This document shows positions 9,863 to 18,744 of a DNA stretch of 64,000 bases, piece by piece (within the stretch, counting starts at the first letter, position 1; each line of letters begins with the position of its first letter). This DNA is from Salinisphaera sp002433465 (lineage in GTDB: Bacteria > Pseudomonadota > Gammaproteobacteria > Nevskiales > Salinisphaeraceae). The notes under the pieces were generated by a model that saw only the letters and a list, made by a program, of their open reading frames with translations, made no database searches and was not told where the DNA came from. The translations under genes and the position numbers were made by a program. The stretch is from assembly GCF_040361435.1 (NCBI RefSeq), contig NZ_APNL01000005.1, forward strand, positions 124,001 to 188,000. The letters are read 5' to 3'.

Positions 9863-9976
9863 AAGCGAAACATTCCGGGATGGTCCGATTAGAATGCGAA
9901 CGTTTGCCGGCACTTTCAACTCGCCATCCGGCACACGAACTTGCACGGGCTACGCTCGAGCCGCAAGCTCGCTGCG

Positions 9977-10726
9977 ATGGAGAAAAACAAACGCAGCCCG
10001 GCCGCGATCGATCGACCGCAATCGCCGCCTCGAAAGGCGCGTAAGCGGCGCCCCCCGACGCGGTGGCAACGCCTGACCCGAGCAGCGGCGCAATGGGGCA
10101 TGGCCGGCTATATCTGGCTGCTGCGTCTGAGCTGTCGCATCGAGATCGTGGCCGGCGGCGAGTACCTGGAAAAAGTGCTCGCCGATGGGCGGCCCGTGGT
10201 GCCCTGTGCCTGGCATCAGCGCCTGGTCCCCAGCGGCCTGTTTCTGCGCTCGCTGGTGGATCGAGGCATGAATATCGGCTTTCTGATCAGTCCATCGCGA
10301 GAAGGCGAATTCATGTCGCGCGTCGCCCACAACCATCGCGTGACCCCGATCCGAGGCTCCTCCAGCCGAAGCGGCCGCGAAGCCATGCAGGCACTCACCG
10401 CTGCCGTGGCCGAGGGCATATCGCCCATGATGTACGGCGACGGCCCTCGTGGTCCGGCCCGCGTGTTCAAGACCGGTGCCGTGATCCTGGCCAGTCGAAC
10501 CGGCTCACCGCTGTTGCTCGTGGGCGCTGCCAGCAGCCGTTTCTGGCAGGTGAACTCCTGGGACAGTTTTCAGGTGCCCTTGCCGTTCTGTCGGTTTAAA
10601 ATCGCCTTGGGCGAGCCGTGGCCCATTGGCCCGCTGCACGACAAGCACGAGGCCGAGGCCATTTCAGAACAACTCGGCCGGCGCCTCGATGCGCTGTGCG
10701 AAACCGCCCGGAATGCACCCCCGTAG
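9977..10726 (+). CDS. DUF374 acyltransferase-fold protein, copy 1
   Basis: A 249-residue protein with a basic N terminus (residues 1-30, rich in K, R and P), then a DUF374 domain of the lysophospholipid acyltransferase superfamily. Landmarks: CAWHQRLVPSGLF, FLISPSREGEFMSRVA, RGSSSRSGREAM, and YGDGPRGPARVFKTG. DUF374 proteins are thought to transfer acyl chains in envelope lipid assembly, but direct evidence is thin. It is followed 12 bases later by a second DUF374 gene, so the two form an operon and probably arose by duplication. The start is the ATG at 9977. Confidence 0.82.
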   Translation: MEKNKRSPAAIDRPQSPPRKARKRRPPTRWQRLTRAAAQWGMAGYIWLLRLSCRIEIVAGGEYLEKVLADGRPVVPCAWHQRLVPSGLFLRSLVDRGMNIGFLISPSREGEFMSRVAHNHRVTPIRGSSSRSGREAMQALTAAVAEGISPMMYGDGPRGPARVFKTGAVILASRTGSPLLLVGAASSRFWQVNSWDSFQVPLPFCRFKIALGEPWPIGPLHDKHEAEAISEQLGRRLDALCETARNAPP

Positions 10727-10738
10727 GATCGGTTATCG

Positions 10739-11500
10739 ATGAATCAAGACAGTGAGCGCCAGGCCGGCGTCGCCCGCCGGCTTGGCCTGGGTATTGGCGT
10801 ATCCCTGCTCAGGCCCACCGCGCGTGCCCTGCTGGCAAGCTGGCGTATCCAGCATGTCAGCGGCGACGCCCAGCTTTCGCAGGCGATCGATAGCGGGCGG
10901 CCGCTGCTGGCGTGCTGCTGGCACCAGCGTTTGAGCGCAAGCGTGGGTTATCTGCTGCAGGCACGGGCACGCGGACTGCGACCCGGATTTCTGGTATCGC
11001 CCTCACGCGATGGTGAAATCACGGCGCGCGTGGTCGAGGGCATGGGCGCACATATCATCCGCGGCTCGGCCACGCGTACCGGCGCCCGCGCTATGCGCGA
11101 TCTCTACGGCGTAATGAAAACCGGCGTGTCGCCGATCATCCATCCGGACGGGCCGCACGGGCCGGGCTTCGTTGCCAAGCCGGGCACGCTCATGCTCGCC
11201 CAGATGACGCAGGCCACCCTGTTGCCGCTGTCGTTTTCGGCCGACCGCTACTGGCAGCTCGACTCATGGGATCGATTGATCATTCCCAAGCCCTTCGCGC
11301 GGGTGACGATCACCATTGGCGAGCCGTTCAGCATTGCCCGCGGCGACAACATCGAGGCCGCCGCCGAGTCCCTGGGCTCGCAATTGGACGCGCTGACCCG
11401 CGAGGCCGATCGTTTGGCCGGAACGACGCCGCGGCCGCCGAAGAAACTGGGCAAGCCGCGCAGCTCCACCTCAGGCGCCGAAACCACCCGCAACGACTAG
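10739..11500 (+). CDS. DUF374 acyltransferase-fold protein, copy 2
   Basis: A 253-residue paralogue of the gene just upstream, sharing each landmark: CCWHQRLSASVGYL, FLVSPSRDGEITARVV, RGSATRTGARAMRDL, HPDGPHGPGFVAKPG. The catalytic-loop DGPHGP keeps a His where copy 1 has Arg, suggesting the two differ in activity or substrate. The C-terminal 25 residues are a charged, low-complexity tail (PRPPKKLGKPRSS). Convergent with the acyl-AMP ligase operon. Confidence 0.82.
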   Translation: MNQDSERQAGVARRLGLGIGVSLLRPTARALLASWRIQHVSGDAQLSQAIDSGRPLLACCWHQRLSASVGYLLQARARGLRPGFLVSPSRDGEITARVVEGMGAHIIRGSATRTGARAMRDLYGVMKTGVSPIIHPDGPHGPGFVAKPGTLMLAQMTQATLLPLSFSADRYWQLDSWDRLIIPKPFARVTITIGEPFSIARGDNIEAAAESLGSQLDALTREADRLAGTTPRPPKKLGKPRSSTSGAETTRND

Positions 11501-11778
11501 GGCGTGTGAACGCGGACGAAATCGCCGCGCCGCGGCCCGCTTTCGTGCAAGACACTGCGCGGTGAGCGGGCTGTCGCTTTGCGACATGAGCGAGCTGCAA
11601 TGCCTGATGGCGCGCCTTGAATAACGACGCGGGGGCCGCGTCCCGACGGCTCGCGTCCGAAAAATCCACGACGCAACGTTGCGCGTCGCTCGTTTGGCGC
11701 ACCCAACATCTGGCCTCTCGCCTTGCCCGGCGAATGTCTGCAGGGCAAGGCGACGATTGGCGCTCGGGTTAACCGGCC
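11501..11778. other. intergenic region, possible dispersed repeat
   Basis: 278 bases between two convergent transcription units. It holds a near-palindrome around GACGCAACGTTGCGCGTC (about 11670-11687) and a terminator-like hairpin (given separately). Frames through it give Arg-rich, low-complexity translations that look like read-through of a repeat rather than a protein. A similar GCGCGACGTTGCGCGC string occurs near 22640. Confidence 0.3.
11719..11752. terminator. terminator-like hairpin after the acyl-AMP ligase gene
   Basis: A perfect 10-bp stem (cgccttgccc / gggcaaggcg) with a 14-base loop, 27 bases past the ligase stop codon. There is no T run on either side, so factor-independent termination is unproven. 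Confidence 0.45.
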
Positions 11779-13734
11779 CTACGCCGTGGCGGTATCGGCC
11801 TGCAGGTAGGCTGCCAGGGCGTTGATGGTCGGGTAATCGAACAGATCGGTCATCTCCAGCCGGTTCGGCCAACGCGTTTCGATGCCTTCGTGAATCTGGG
11901 CGAGCTCCAGCGAGGACAGGCCGATTTCGAACAGATCGTCTTCGAAACCGATGTCCCGGCCGGGCACGACTTCGTCGCAAATCGCCTTGAGCTCGACGGC
12001 AAGATCGGTGCTCTCGGCCGCCGTGTCGCCGCCGTCTTCGCAATCGAGCAAGGTATCGAGTTGCTCCGCGATCTGGTCGAATTCGCCCTCGGCATACTGG
12101 CGTGCGAGCAGCGAACGCTGCAGTTTGCCGCTGGTGGTCTTGGGCATGCGCGCAATCGGCAGCACCTGCGATGCCACGAGGCCCGCGCGCTGGTTGAGCG
12201 CACCCCGCAGCCCCCGGGCGATGTCGGCGAAATCCTCCAGATGACCGCGAAACACCACGAACAGCACCAGCGCCTGCTCGGTGGTGCTCGGCGCCTGTAC
12301 GCCAGCCGCCGCAAGCTTGTTGAGCTCTGCGCCGGGCAGATCCTGCAGCAACGCCTCGATATCCTGCGGATAGTGGTTCTGGCCGTTGACGAAGATGATT
12401 TCCTTCGCCCGGCCGGTGATCACGAGTTCGCCCTCGTGACGAAAGCCCAGATCGCCGGTATCCAGCCAGCCGTCGCCCATCAGCGCCTCGGCGTTCGCCC
12501 GCGGATTGTCGTGATAGCCGCCGGTGACGTTGGCACCGCGAATAAGTACCCGGCCGACCACGCCGTCGGCGACGGCCTGGCCCTGGGCATCGGCGAGCGC
12601 CAGCTCGGTCGATTTAACCGGCGTGCCCAGGCATACGAGTTCCAGCGCATGCGCGCCGTCGTCGTAGCGCACCGTATCGCCCACGCCCAGTTCACCACGG
12701 GCCACGGATACGCTGCGCAGGCCGCGCCCCGGCTTCGGGAATGTGGCTGCGAGACTCGCTTCGGCCAGGCCGTAGACGGCGAACATGGTCGTCGCCTTCA
12801 GGCCGGTGGGCGCCAGCGTATCGAGGAATTCGCGCACCAGCGCCGGCGCGATCGGCTCGGCACCGTTGTAGATCAGGCGCACGTACGACAGGTCCAGATC
12901 CGGCCGCCCCTTTGCCGAAATCGCCCGCAGCGTGTGGCGATAGCCGAAATTCGGCGAACACAGCAGCGTGGCCCGCGTTTCGGCCGCCTTTTCGAGCCAT
13001 AGCAGCGGGCGGCGCGCGAACAGATCCGGCGTCATCAAATAGTGGGCAAAGCCGTTGCAGACCAGGGTGAGATGAAAACCGATCAGCCCCATATCGTGGG
13101 TAAGCGGCATCCACGACAACGCCACCTCGTCGGCGCCGAACCGGGAACCGCTGCTGATCGCCTCGATATTGGCCAGCACGTTGGCATGGGTGAGCACGAC
13201 GCCTTTCGGATCGCCGGTGGAACCCGAGGAAAACTGGATGAACGCCGTATGCTCGGGCGTCAGCGTAGCCCGCCGGGCCGGAACGTCCACGGCCGGCGGC
13301 TCATCGGAGAGTGCGCGCTCGCCCAGGCGCTCGCTCGCGGCCTGCTCGCCGCGCTGTTCGAGCAGCTCACGCAGGCGCTCGATATGTTTTGGCGCGGCCA
13401 CCAGCCGCGGTTCGTCGAGATGCCGCCAGACGCGCAGCAGCTTGTCCATCTGGGCCGCGGTCGCGCCGGCCGCGATCGGTACCGGCACGATGCCGCCATA
13501 GATCGCGCCCCAGAAGAACTGCAGGAAACGTAGGTTGTCTTCCACGAACAGAATCAGCGGCTCGCCGGTCGTCATGCCCAGCTGCTGCAGCACGGCCAGA
13601 CGGTCCTCGGCTGACCGGGTCAGCATGCGGTAGTTGAGACCGCGCTCTTCGTCGGCGCCGTCGATGAAGACAATGCCGTGCGGCGAGTCGTTATGCGTAT
13701 CCAGTGCGTCGGCGAGCGTATTGAAAACGGGCAT
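11779..13734 (-). CDS. fatty acyl-AMP ligase with C-terminal acyl carrier domain
   Basis: A 651-residue protein in two parts. Residues 1-560 are an AMP-forming adenylation domain: FIQFSSGSTGDPKGVVLTHANV (P-loop), SWMPLTHDMGLIGFH (the fatty acyl-AMP ligase version of that motif), YGLAEASLA, GDLGF and the C-terminal Lys in PKTTSGKLQRS. Residues about 570-645 are a carrier domain with FEDDLFEIGLSSLELAQI, the Ser in GLSS being the phosphopantetheine site. It should activate a carboxylic or fatty acid as the adenylate and load it on its own carrier. It starts 9 bases after the P450 stop codon, so the P450 may act on the carrier-bound chain. Confidence 0.88.
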   Translation of the reverse strand: MPVFNTLADALDTHNDSPHGIVFIDGADEERGLNYRMLTRSAEDRLAVLQQLGMTTGEPLILFVEDNLRFLQFFWGAIYGGIVPVPIAAGATAAQMDKLLRVWRHLDEPRLVAAPKHIERLRELLEQRGEQAASERLGERALSDEPPAVDVPARRATLTPEHTAFIQFSSGSTGDPKGVVLTHANVLANIEAISSGSRFGADEVALSWMPLTHDMGLIGFHLTLVCNGFAHYLMTPDLFARRPLLWLEKAAETRATLLCSPNFGYRHTLRAISAKGRPDLDLSYVRLIYNGAEPIAPALVREFLDTLAPTGLKATTMFAVYGLAEASLAATFPKPGRGLRSVSVARGELGVGDTVRYDDGAHALELVCLGTPVKSTELALADAQGQAVADGVVGRVLIRGANVTGGYHDNPRANAEALMGDGWLDTGDLGFRHEGELVITGRAKEIIFVNGQNHYPQDIEALLQDLPGAELNKLAAAGVQAPSTTEQALVLFVVFRGHLEDFADIARGLRGALNQRAGLVASQVLPIARMPKTTSGKLQRSLLARQYAEGEFDQIAEQLDTLLDCEDGGDTAAESTDLAVELKAICDEVVPGRDIGFEDDLFEIGLSSLELAQIHEGIETRWPNRLEMTDLFDYPTINALAAYLQADTATA

Positions 13735-13743
13735 GAGAAACCT

Positions 13744-15072
13744 CTAGGACAATTCCTGTCTGACGCGCCAACGAATTGGCACGCCGTCGCCGGGCCGCAG
13801 ATTGATCCGCGATTCCAGCATGGGTGGATGTTCGCCGGCATAAACCGGCGTAAAACGGCGCAGCATCGTGACCAGATGCGCCCGCATTTCGGTCATGGCC
13901 ATATGTTCGCCCACGCAGTGGCGCGGGCCGGCGGCAAACGGCATATAGGCAAAGCGTTGTGAAGGCACGCCCTGTTGTAGAAAACGCGCCGGCGAAAAGC
14001 AATCCGGCATGCTCCAGTAGGTCGGATCGCGATGCAGAACATAGGGGCTGATCAGAATCTGATCGCCTGCCGCGATCTCGTAATCACCGAATGCGTCGGC
14101 TTCGACGGCGCGGCGCGACAGCAGCCAGCCCGGCGGATACAGCCGCAGCGTCTCATGGATCACGGCATCGATGAAGCGCAGCCGATCACTGGCGTGGTCG
14201 ACCAGACCGGGGATGTCCTGCTCGTCCAGCGCGTCGACCTCTGCCTGAGCCCGCGCGCAGACCTCGGGGTGGCGCGCGATTTCGTACCAGGCCCAGGCCA
14301 GAGCGCTGGCCGTGGTTTCATGGCCGGCCACGATCAGCGTCATCACCTCATCGACCAACGCACGCCGGCTCATGGCCTCGCCATCCCGGTCGCGGGCAGC
14401 CAGCAGATGCCCCAGAAAATCGAAGGGCCGCTCGTCGCTGTCTTCGCGCGTATCGATAATCGATTCCACGACCCGGCCGAGCCGATGAAAGCGGGCGGCG
14501 AAACGCAGATCCCGGGTCGCCTCTTCGCTGAGCAGCGAAAAGGGGTTGCTCGCGCCCTCGACCAGCCGGGAGTAGTCGGCGCCGAAGATGGATTTGAGCA
14601 CGATCACCAGCGTTAGTTCACTGATATGCGCAGCGACATCGACCGCTGTATCGTCGCATGCCGCTGCACGCCATCGCTCGGCCAGGGCAAGGTTCTCGTG
14701 CCCGATCATGGCGTTGAAGTCGGCCAGCCGACGCGGCTTGAACGCAGGCTGGATGAGCCGACGCTGGCGCGTCCAGAACGCGCCCTCACTGACCATGATG
14801 CCTTCGCCGAGCAGCAGCCGAACGCGATCCAGACCCAGGCCCTTGCCATAGCGTGCGGCGCGCCGAACCATGATGTGCTGCACGAAGGCCGGGTCATGCA
14901 CGACCCAGCGGCGCGCGCCGCCCTGCGGCGCGGGGATGCGATACACCGGCCCGTATACGTGCTGCCAACGCACGAGCATGCGCCGCGTTGCATCATCCGG
15001 CGCGACATCGAACGGCGCGCCCGGGCCGGCCTTATCGGCGGCGCAGACAATATCGGATAGGCTGCTGGACAT
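13744..15072 (-). CDS. cytochrome P450
   Basis: A 442-residue soluble bacterial P450. Seen: I-helix oxygen-binding AGHETTASALAW, K-helix ETLR, and the heme loop FAAGPRHCVGEHMA with the thiolate Cys. No N-terminal membrane anchor. It is the first gene of a two-gene operon with the acyl-AMP ligase and faces the phosphopantetheinyl transferase across an 80-base gap. No ferredoxin or reductase gene is adjacent. A role in hydroxylating or desaturating a fatty acyl chain is inferred from context only. Confidence 0.93.
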   Translation of the reverse strand: MSSSLSDIVCAADKAGPGAPFDVAPDDATRRMLVRWQHVYGPVYRIPAPQGGARRWVVHDPAFVQHIMVRRAARYGKGLGLDRVRLLLGEGIMVSEGAFWTRQRRLIQPAFKPRRLADFNAMIGHENLALAERWRAAACDDTAVDVAAHISELTLVIVLKSIFGADYSRLVEGASNPFSLLSEEATRDLRFAARFHRLGRVVESIIDTREDSDERPFDFLGHLLAARDRDGEAMSRRALVDEVMTLIVAGHETTASALAWAWYEIARHPEVCARAQAEVDALDEQDIPGLVDHASDRLRFIDAVIHETLRLYPPGWLLSRRAVEADAFGDYEIAAGDQILISPYVLHRDPTYWSMPDCFSPARFLQQGVPSQRFAYMPFAAGPRHCVGEHMAMTEMRAHLVTMLRRFTPVYAGEHPPMLESRINLRPGDGVPIRWRVRQELS

Positions 15073-15152
15073 CTGGGTACGACCCGGTCGATACGCGGCC
15101 CCTGTCTCCTGGGCAAACGGCTGCGCGGCTTGGACTCAAATCGATTGTTTTT

Positions 15153-15818
15153 ATGTTACGTGTATTTTACACCTTCCTGGGTACGCACGATCAAGTACTG
15201 CTGGCCGAACGGCGACGGTACGACCCGCCGGCCTACCGAGAACGCATCGATCGCATGGCAGACGACGGCGCACGCAGCCGCACGCGGGCCGGGCTTTGGT
15301 TACTGGATCAGCTGCTGACTGCGGCCGGCCATGCCGAGAACACGCTAGAACACATCGGTTTCAGCGCCAGTGGCCAGCCGCGCATTCACGGCGTCCCGTC
15401 ATTCAGCATTTCCCACAGCGAGCGGCTCGTCGCCTGTGCGCTGAGCGATGAGGCAAGCATTGGTCTGGACGTGGAATACCGGCGCCTGCGCGACATGAAG
15501 CGCATGGCGCGACTGCTCGACACGGCTGAACGCGCCCACGTCGAACATACGCCGCTGGCGTTCTTCGACTACTGGTGTGCCCGCGAGGCCACGGTCAAGG
15601 CCAGTGGCCGGGTCGGCCTCAAGCGCATTCGGGCATTGAAGCTGGCCGGTGAGACGGCCAGGCTCGACGAACGGGACTGGCACCTGCAGGCGCTGGATCT
15701 GGATGCCGGCTATGCGGCCTGTCTGGCCAGCGACCGCCCGATCGGACCGGTCGATCTACGTGAACTCAGTCTTCCCGGCCGAGAAAATACAGGCCCGCAT
15801 AAATCTTCGGATCAATGA
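15153..15818 (+). CDS. 4'-phosphopantetheinyl transferase (Sfp type)
   Basis: A 221-residue transferase that moves phosphopantetheine from CoA to a carrier-protein Ser. Motifs: FSISHSERLVACAL, the magnesium site IGLDVEYRR (Asp, Glu), and FFDYWCAREATVKASG, the W-x-x-(K/R)-E-A-x-x-K signature. Its divergent pairing with the P450 and carrier-bearing ligase suggests it activates that carrier, though it may be the general Sfp enzyme of the cell. The ATG at 15153 lies in an AT-rich patch without a clear ribosome site. Its end overlaps the convergent Nudix gene by 53 bases. Confidence 0.9.
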   Translation: MLRVFYTFLGTHDQVLLAERRRYDPPAYRERIDRMADDGARSRTRAGLWLLDQLLTAAGHAENTLEHIGFSASGQPRIHGVPSFSISHSERLVACALSDEASIGLDVEYRRLRDMKRMARLLDTAERAHVEHTPLAFFDYWCAREATVKASGRVGLKRIRALKLAGETARLDERDWHLQALDLDAGYAACLASDRPIGPVDLRELSLPGRENTGPHKSSDQ

Positions 15819-16290
15819 TCTTGCCCTGGGCCTCGCATTCGACCAGCCAGGCCTCCACCTCGCCCAGCGGTATCGCATGCGGAATGATGTCTTCGCTGTC
15901 ATCGCCGCCGCCGGCATCGACCCGCGTGACCCGACCGGCCCGATAGAAGCTCAGTGTTTCGCTGGACAACCCGGCGCTGGGCGGGCCTTCGGCAAGAAAC
16001 GTCATGCCCTGCGCGCGATAGCCGGTTTCCTCTTCCAGCTCGCGTATCGCGGCCAGCTCCATGGCTTCGTCTTCGGCACCCGCGATGTCGCCGACCAGAC
16101 CGGCTGGCAGCTCGATCACATCGGCCTGAAGCGGCAGCCGCGGCTGCTCGACGAGCAGCAGTTCGTCATCATCGGTCACGGCCACGATCACGACCACGCC
16201 GCGGGCATTGACGCGTTCCACATATTCCCAGTGGTCGCGCCGTTTGAGACGCAGGAATTCGCCTTCATAAAGGGTGCGATCGGCAGACAT
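15766..16290 (-). CDS. Nudix hydrolase, ADP-ribose pyrophosphatase-like
   Basis: A 174-residue protein of the NudF-like class: VNARGVVVIVAVTDDDELLLVEQPRLP, then ELPAG, then a Nudix helix ending in RELEEETGY, which supplies the metal-binding Glu residues. The distance from the G of PAG to REL is five residues longer than the canonical box, with an insertion GDIAGAED. It likely cleaves ADP-ribose or a related nucleoside diphosphate. Convergent with, and overlapping, the phosphopantetheinyl transferase gene. Confidence 0.85.
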   Translation of the reverse strand: MSADRTLYEGEFLRLKRRDHWEYVERVNARGVVVIVAVTDDDELLLVEQPRLPLQADVIELPAGLVGDIAGAEDEAMELAAIRELEEETGYRAQGMTFLAEGPPSAGLSSETLSFYRAGRVTRVDAGGGDDSEDIIPHAIPLGEVEAWLVECEAQGKIIDPKIYAGLYFLGRED

Positions 16291-16373
16291 ATCGGTGTTG
16301 GGCTCGTGAACAACACCGCCAGTTTAACCGCAGCCGCCCGCGCGTTGGTGCTGCTAGGCCGTGCCGTGCGTGG

Positions 16374-17186
16374 TCAGGCCACGCGCAGCGGGTGGACGTT
16401 GCTGGGCTTGATCATGTCCTTGATATCGTTCCAGTAGACGATTTCCATGCGCCCGTCGAAGTGCTCGACCAGCGCGCTGGCCGATTCCACCCAGTCGCCG
16501 GAGTTGTAATAGCTCACGCCTTCGATGGTCTTCATCTCGGCATGGTGAATATGCCCACAGACCACGCCGTCGAAGCCGCGACGCCGACACTCGTGGGCCA
16601 CCGCCTTTTCGAACTCGCTGATGAAGTTCACTGCCGACTTGACCTTGTGCTTGGCATAGGCCGACAGAGAGAAATACGGGTAGCCCAGCCGTGCCCGCGC
16701 ATTGTTGAAGTAGCGATTGACGCGCAGCAGCGTCACATAGGCAACGTCGCCGATACGGGCCACCCAGCGGTGGTAGCGGGTCACCACGTCGAACAGATCG
16801 CCATGGATGATGAACAGCTTGCGGTCGTCGGCGGTCACGTGGACGGCATCGTTGACGATCTGGATATTGCCCATCTTCAGTTCGTAGTCGACGAACTTGC
16901 GCAGGAAATCGTCGTGGTTGCCGGTTACATAGTAGACCTGCGTACCGCGTCGCGACTTGGTCAGGATACGGCGGATGACGTTGGTATGCTCCTGCGGCCA
17001 GAAGAACGTCGAGCGCAGCCGCCAGCCGTCGATGATATCGCCGACCAGATACAGCTTCTCGCACTCGCAGTGCTTGAGAAACGACGACAGCGCCTCGGGC
17101 TGGCTGCCGGCCGTGCCCAGATGTGCGTCCGAGATGAATACGCTGCGATAACGTAGCGGCGGGCGTTGCGTGTTGTCTTTTGGCAT
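16374..17186 (-). CDS. UDP-2,3-diacylglucosamine diphosphatase, LpxH-like metallophosphoesterase
   Basis: A 270-residue calcineurin-fold hydrolase. All five metal motifs are present: FISDAHLG, GDIIDGW, TGNHDD, IIHGDLFD and CGHIHHAE. The layout follows the longer LpxH2-type proteins rather than 240-residue E. coli LpxH. The expected reaction is release of UMP from UDP-diacylglucosamine in lipid A synthesis, but some LpxH2 proteins lack that activity, so the role is probable rather than sure. The ATG at 17186 has GGAACAGG upstream. Divergent from purD. Confidence 0.8.
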   Translation of the reverse strand: MPKDNTQRPPLRYRSVFISDAHLGTAGSQPEALSSFLKHCECEKLYLVGDIIDGWRLRSTFFWPQEHTNVIRRILTKSRRGTQVYYVTGNHDDFLRKFVDYELKMGNIQIVNDAVHVTADDRKLFIIHGDLFDVVTRYHRWVARIGDVAYVTLLRVNRYFNNARARLGYPYFSLSAYAKHKVKSAVNFISEFEKAVAHECRRRGFDGVVCGHIHHAEMKTIEGVSYYNSGDWVESASALVEHFDGRMEIVYWNDIKDMIKPSNVHPLRVA

Positions 17187-17371
17187 GGCCTGTTCCGGTA
17201 ACGGATTCGGTTGCAGCCTAGAACGCACAAATCACGGTTCGGTGACGCTTTAATGGCGTTTTCATGACAGGCCGGAACGAACTCTTTCAGAAACGCTTTT
17301 GCTAAGCTTCGCCGCAGGCGCCGCTCGGGCCGCGCCGCGGCAGCATTTCTTTCTCGACGACAAGACAACAG

Positions 17372-18688
17372 ATGACAGCGAAACGACACCGGGTTCTTAT
17401 CGTGGGTAACGGCGGGCGCGAACATGCGCTGGCAACCAAGATCGCGGCCTCGCCGCGGGTCGATCAGCTGTATGTGGCACCCGGCAATGCCGGCACGGCC
17501 CGTATGCCCGGCGTCGAGAATATTGCGCTTGCCGCCACCGATATCGATGCGCTGCGCGATTTCGCCCTAGACAACGCCATATCCCTGACCGTAGTCGGCC
17601 CCGAAGCGCCGCTGGCCGCGGGCATCGTGGACTGCTTCGAGCAGGCTGGCCTGGCTTGTTTCGGCCCGGGCCGCGACGCGGCGCGCCTGGAAGCCAGCAA
17701 GGCGTTCTCGAAGGATTTCCTGGCCCGCCACGCGATTCCGACCGCCGACTATGCGGTTTTCAGCGAATACGATCAGGCGGCCGCCTATATTCGCGACGTG
17801 GGCGCGCCCATCGTGGTCAAGGCCGACGGCTTGGCCGCCGGCAAGGGTGTTTTCCTCGCCGATAGCGAACAGACAGCCCTCGCCGCGGCGCGCGACATGC
17901 TCGAAGACAACGCCTTTGGCGACTCCGGCGCCCGTATCGTGGTCGAACGCTTCCTCACCGGCGAAGAAGCCAGCTTCATTGCCCTGGTCGACGGCAAGAA
18001 CATCCTGCCGCTGGCCAGCTCCCAGGATCACAAGGCCGCCTACGATGGCGATACCGGCCCCAATACCGGCGGCATGGGCGCCTATTCTCCGGCCCCGGTC
18101 ATGACCGACGCCATTTTCGAGCGCGTGATGGCCGACGTCATCGAACCGACCGTGGCCGGCATGGCGGCCGACGGCAACGCCTTTACCGGCTTTCTCTATG
18201 CCGGCCTGATGATCGACGAGGCCGGCGACGCCCGCGTGCTCGAATTCAACGTTCGTCTGGGCGACCCCGAAACCCAGCCCATCCTCATGCGCCTGCAAAG
18301 CGATCTGGTAGACCTTATCGAAGCGGCACTGGATGCCCGACTCGACCAGGTAGAAGCCGAATGGGATACGCGCGCCGCGCTGGGCGTGGTGATGGCGGCC
18401 GGCGGCTACCCCGGCAGCTATGACAAGGGTGACGAAATCACCGGCCTGGAGGCCGCCGAGGCGGCCGGCGCACAGGTATTTCATGCCGGCACCCGACTGG
18501 CCGATAACGATAGGGTGGTGACCGACGGTGGACGCGTACTATGTGTCTGCGCCCTCGGCGATGACGTTGCCCAGGCCCAGTCACGCGCCTATGCTGGGGT
18601 CGAAAAAATAAGCTGGCGCAAGGCGATGTATCGTCGTGATATCGGTCATCGGGCGATATCGCGCGATGACTCGTCGGCGCCACAATGA
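17372..18688 (+). CDS. purD: phosphoribosylamine-glycine ligase (GARS)
   Basis: A 438-residue ATP-grasp enzyme of purine synthesis, joining phosphoribosylamine with glycine. Seen: VLIVGNGGREHALA at the N terminus, GPEAPLAAGIVD, IVVKADGLAAGKGV for ATP, SSQDHKAAYDGDTGPNTGGMGAYSPAP, and LEFNVRLGDPETQ near the metal site. Length matches the family. purH is not adjacent as it often is. The last 15 residues (GHRAISRDDSSAPQ) extend a little past the usual end. Confidence 0.96.
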   Translation: MTAKRHRVLIVGNGGREHALATKIAASPRVDQLYVAPGNAGTARMPGVENIALAATDIDALRDFALDNAISLTVVGPEAPLAAGIVDCFEQAGLACFGPGRDAARLEASKAFSKDFLARHAIPTADYAVFSEYDQAAAYIRDVGAPIVVKADGLAAGKGVFLADSEQTALAAARDMLEDNAFGDSGARIVVERFLTGEEASFIALVDGKNILPLASSQDHKAAYDGDTGPNTGGMGAYSPAPVMTDAIFERVMADVIEPTVAGMAADGNAFTGFLYAGLMIDEAGDARVLEFNVRLGDPETQPILMRLQSDLVDLIEAALDARLDQVEAEWDTRAALGVVMAAGGYPGSYDKGDEITGLEAAEAAGAQVFHAGTRLADNDRVVTDGGRVLCVCALGDDVAQAQSRAYAGVEKISWRKAMYRRDIGHRAISRDDSSAPQ

Positions 18689-18744
18689 ACGATAATCAAC
18701 AAGACCTGCCTTTTCGCGATCAGACTGTTCCAAGGAATCTAGCG

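Noticed and set aside
17187..17371. PurR operator before purD
   Set aside because: AGAAACGCTTTTGCT near 17290 is only a partial match and PurR presence is unknown.
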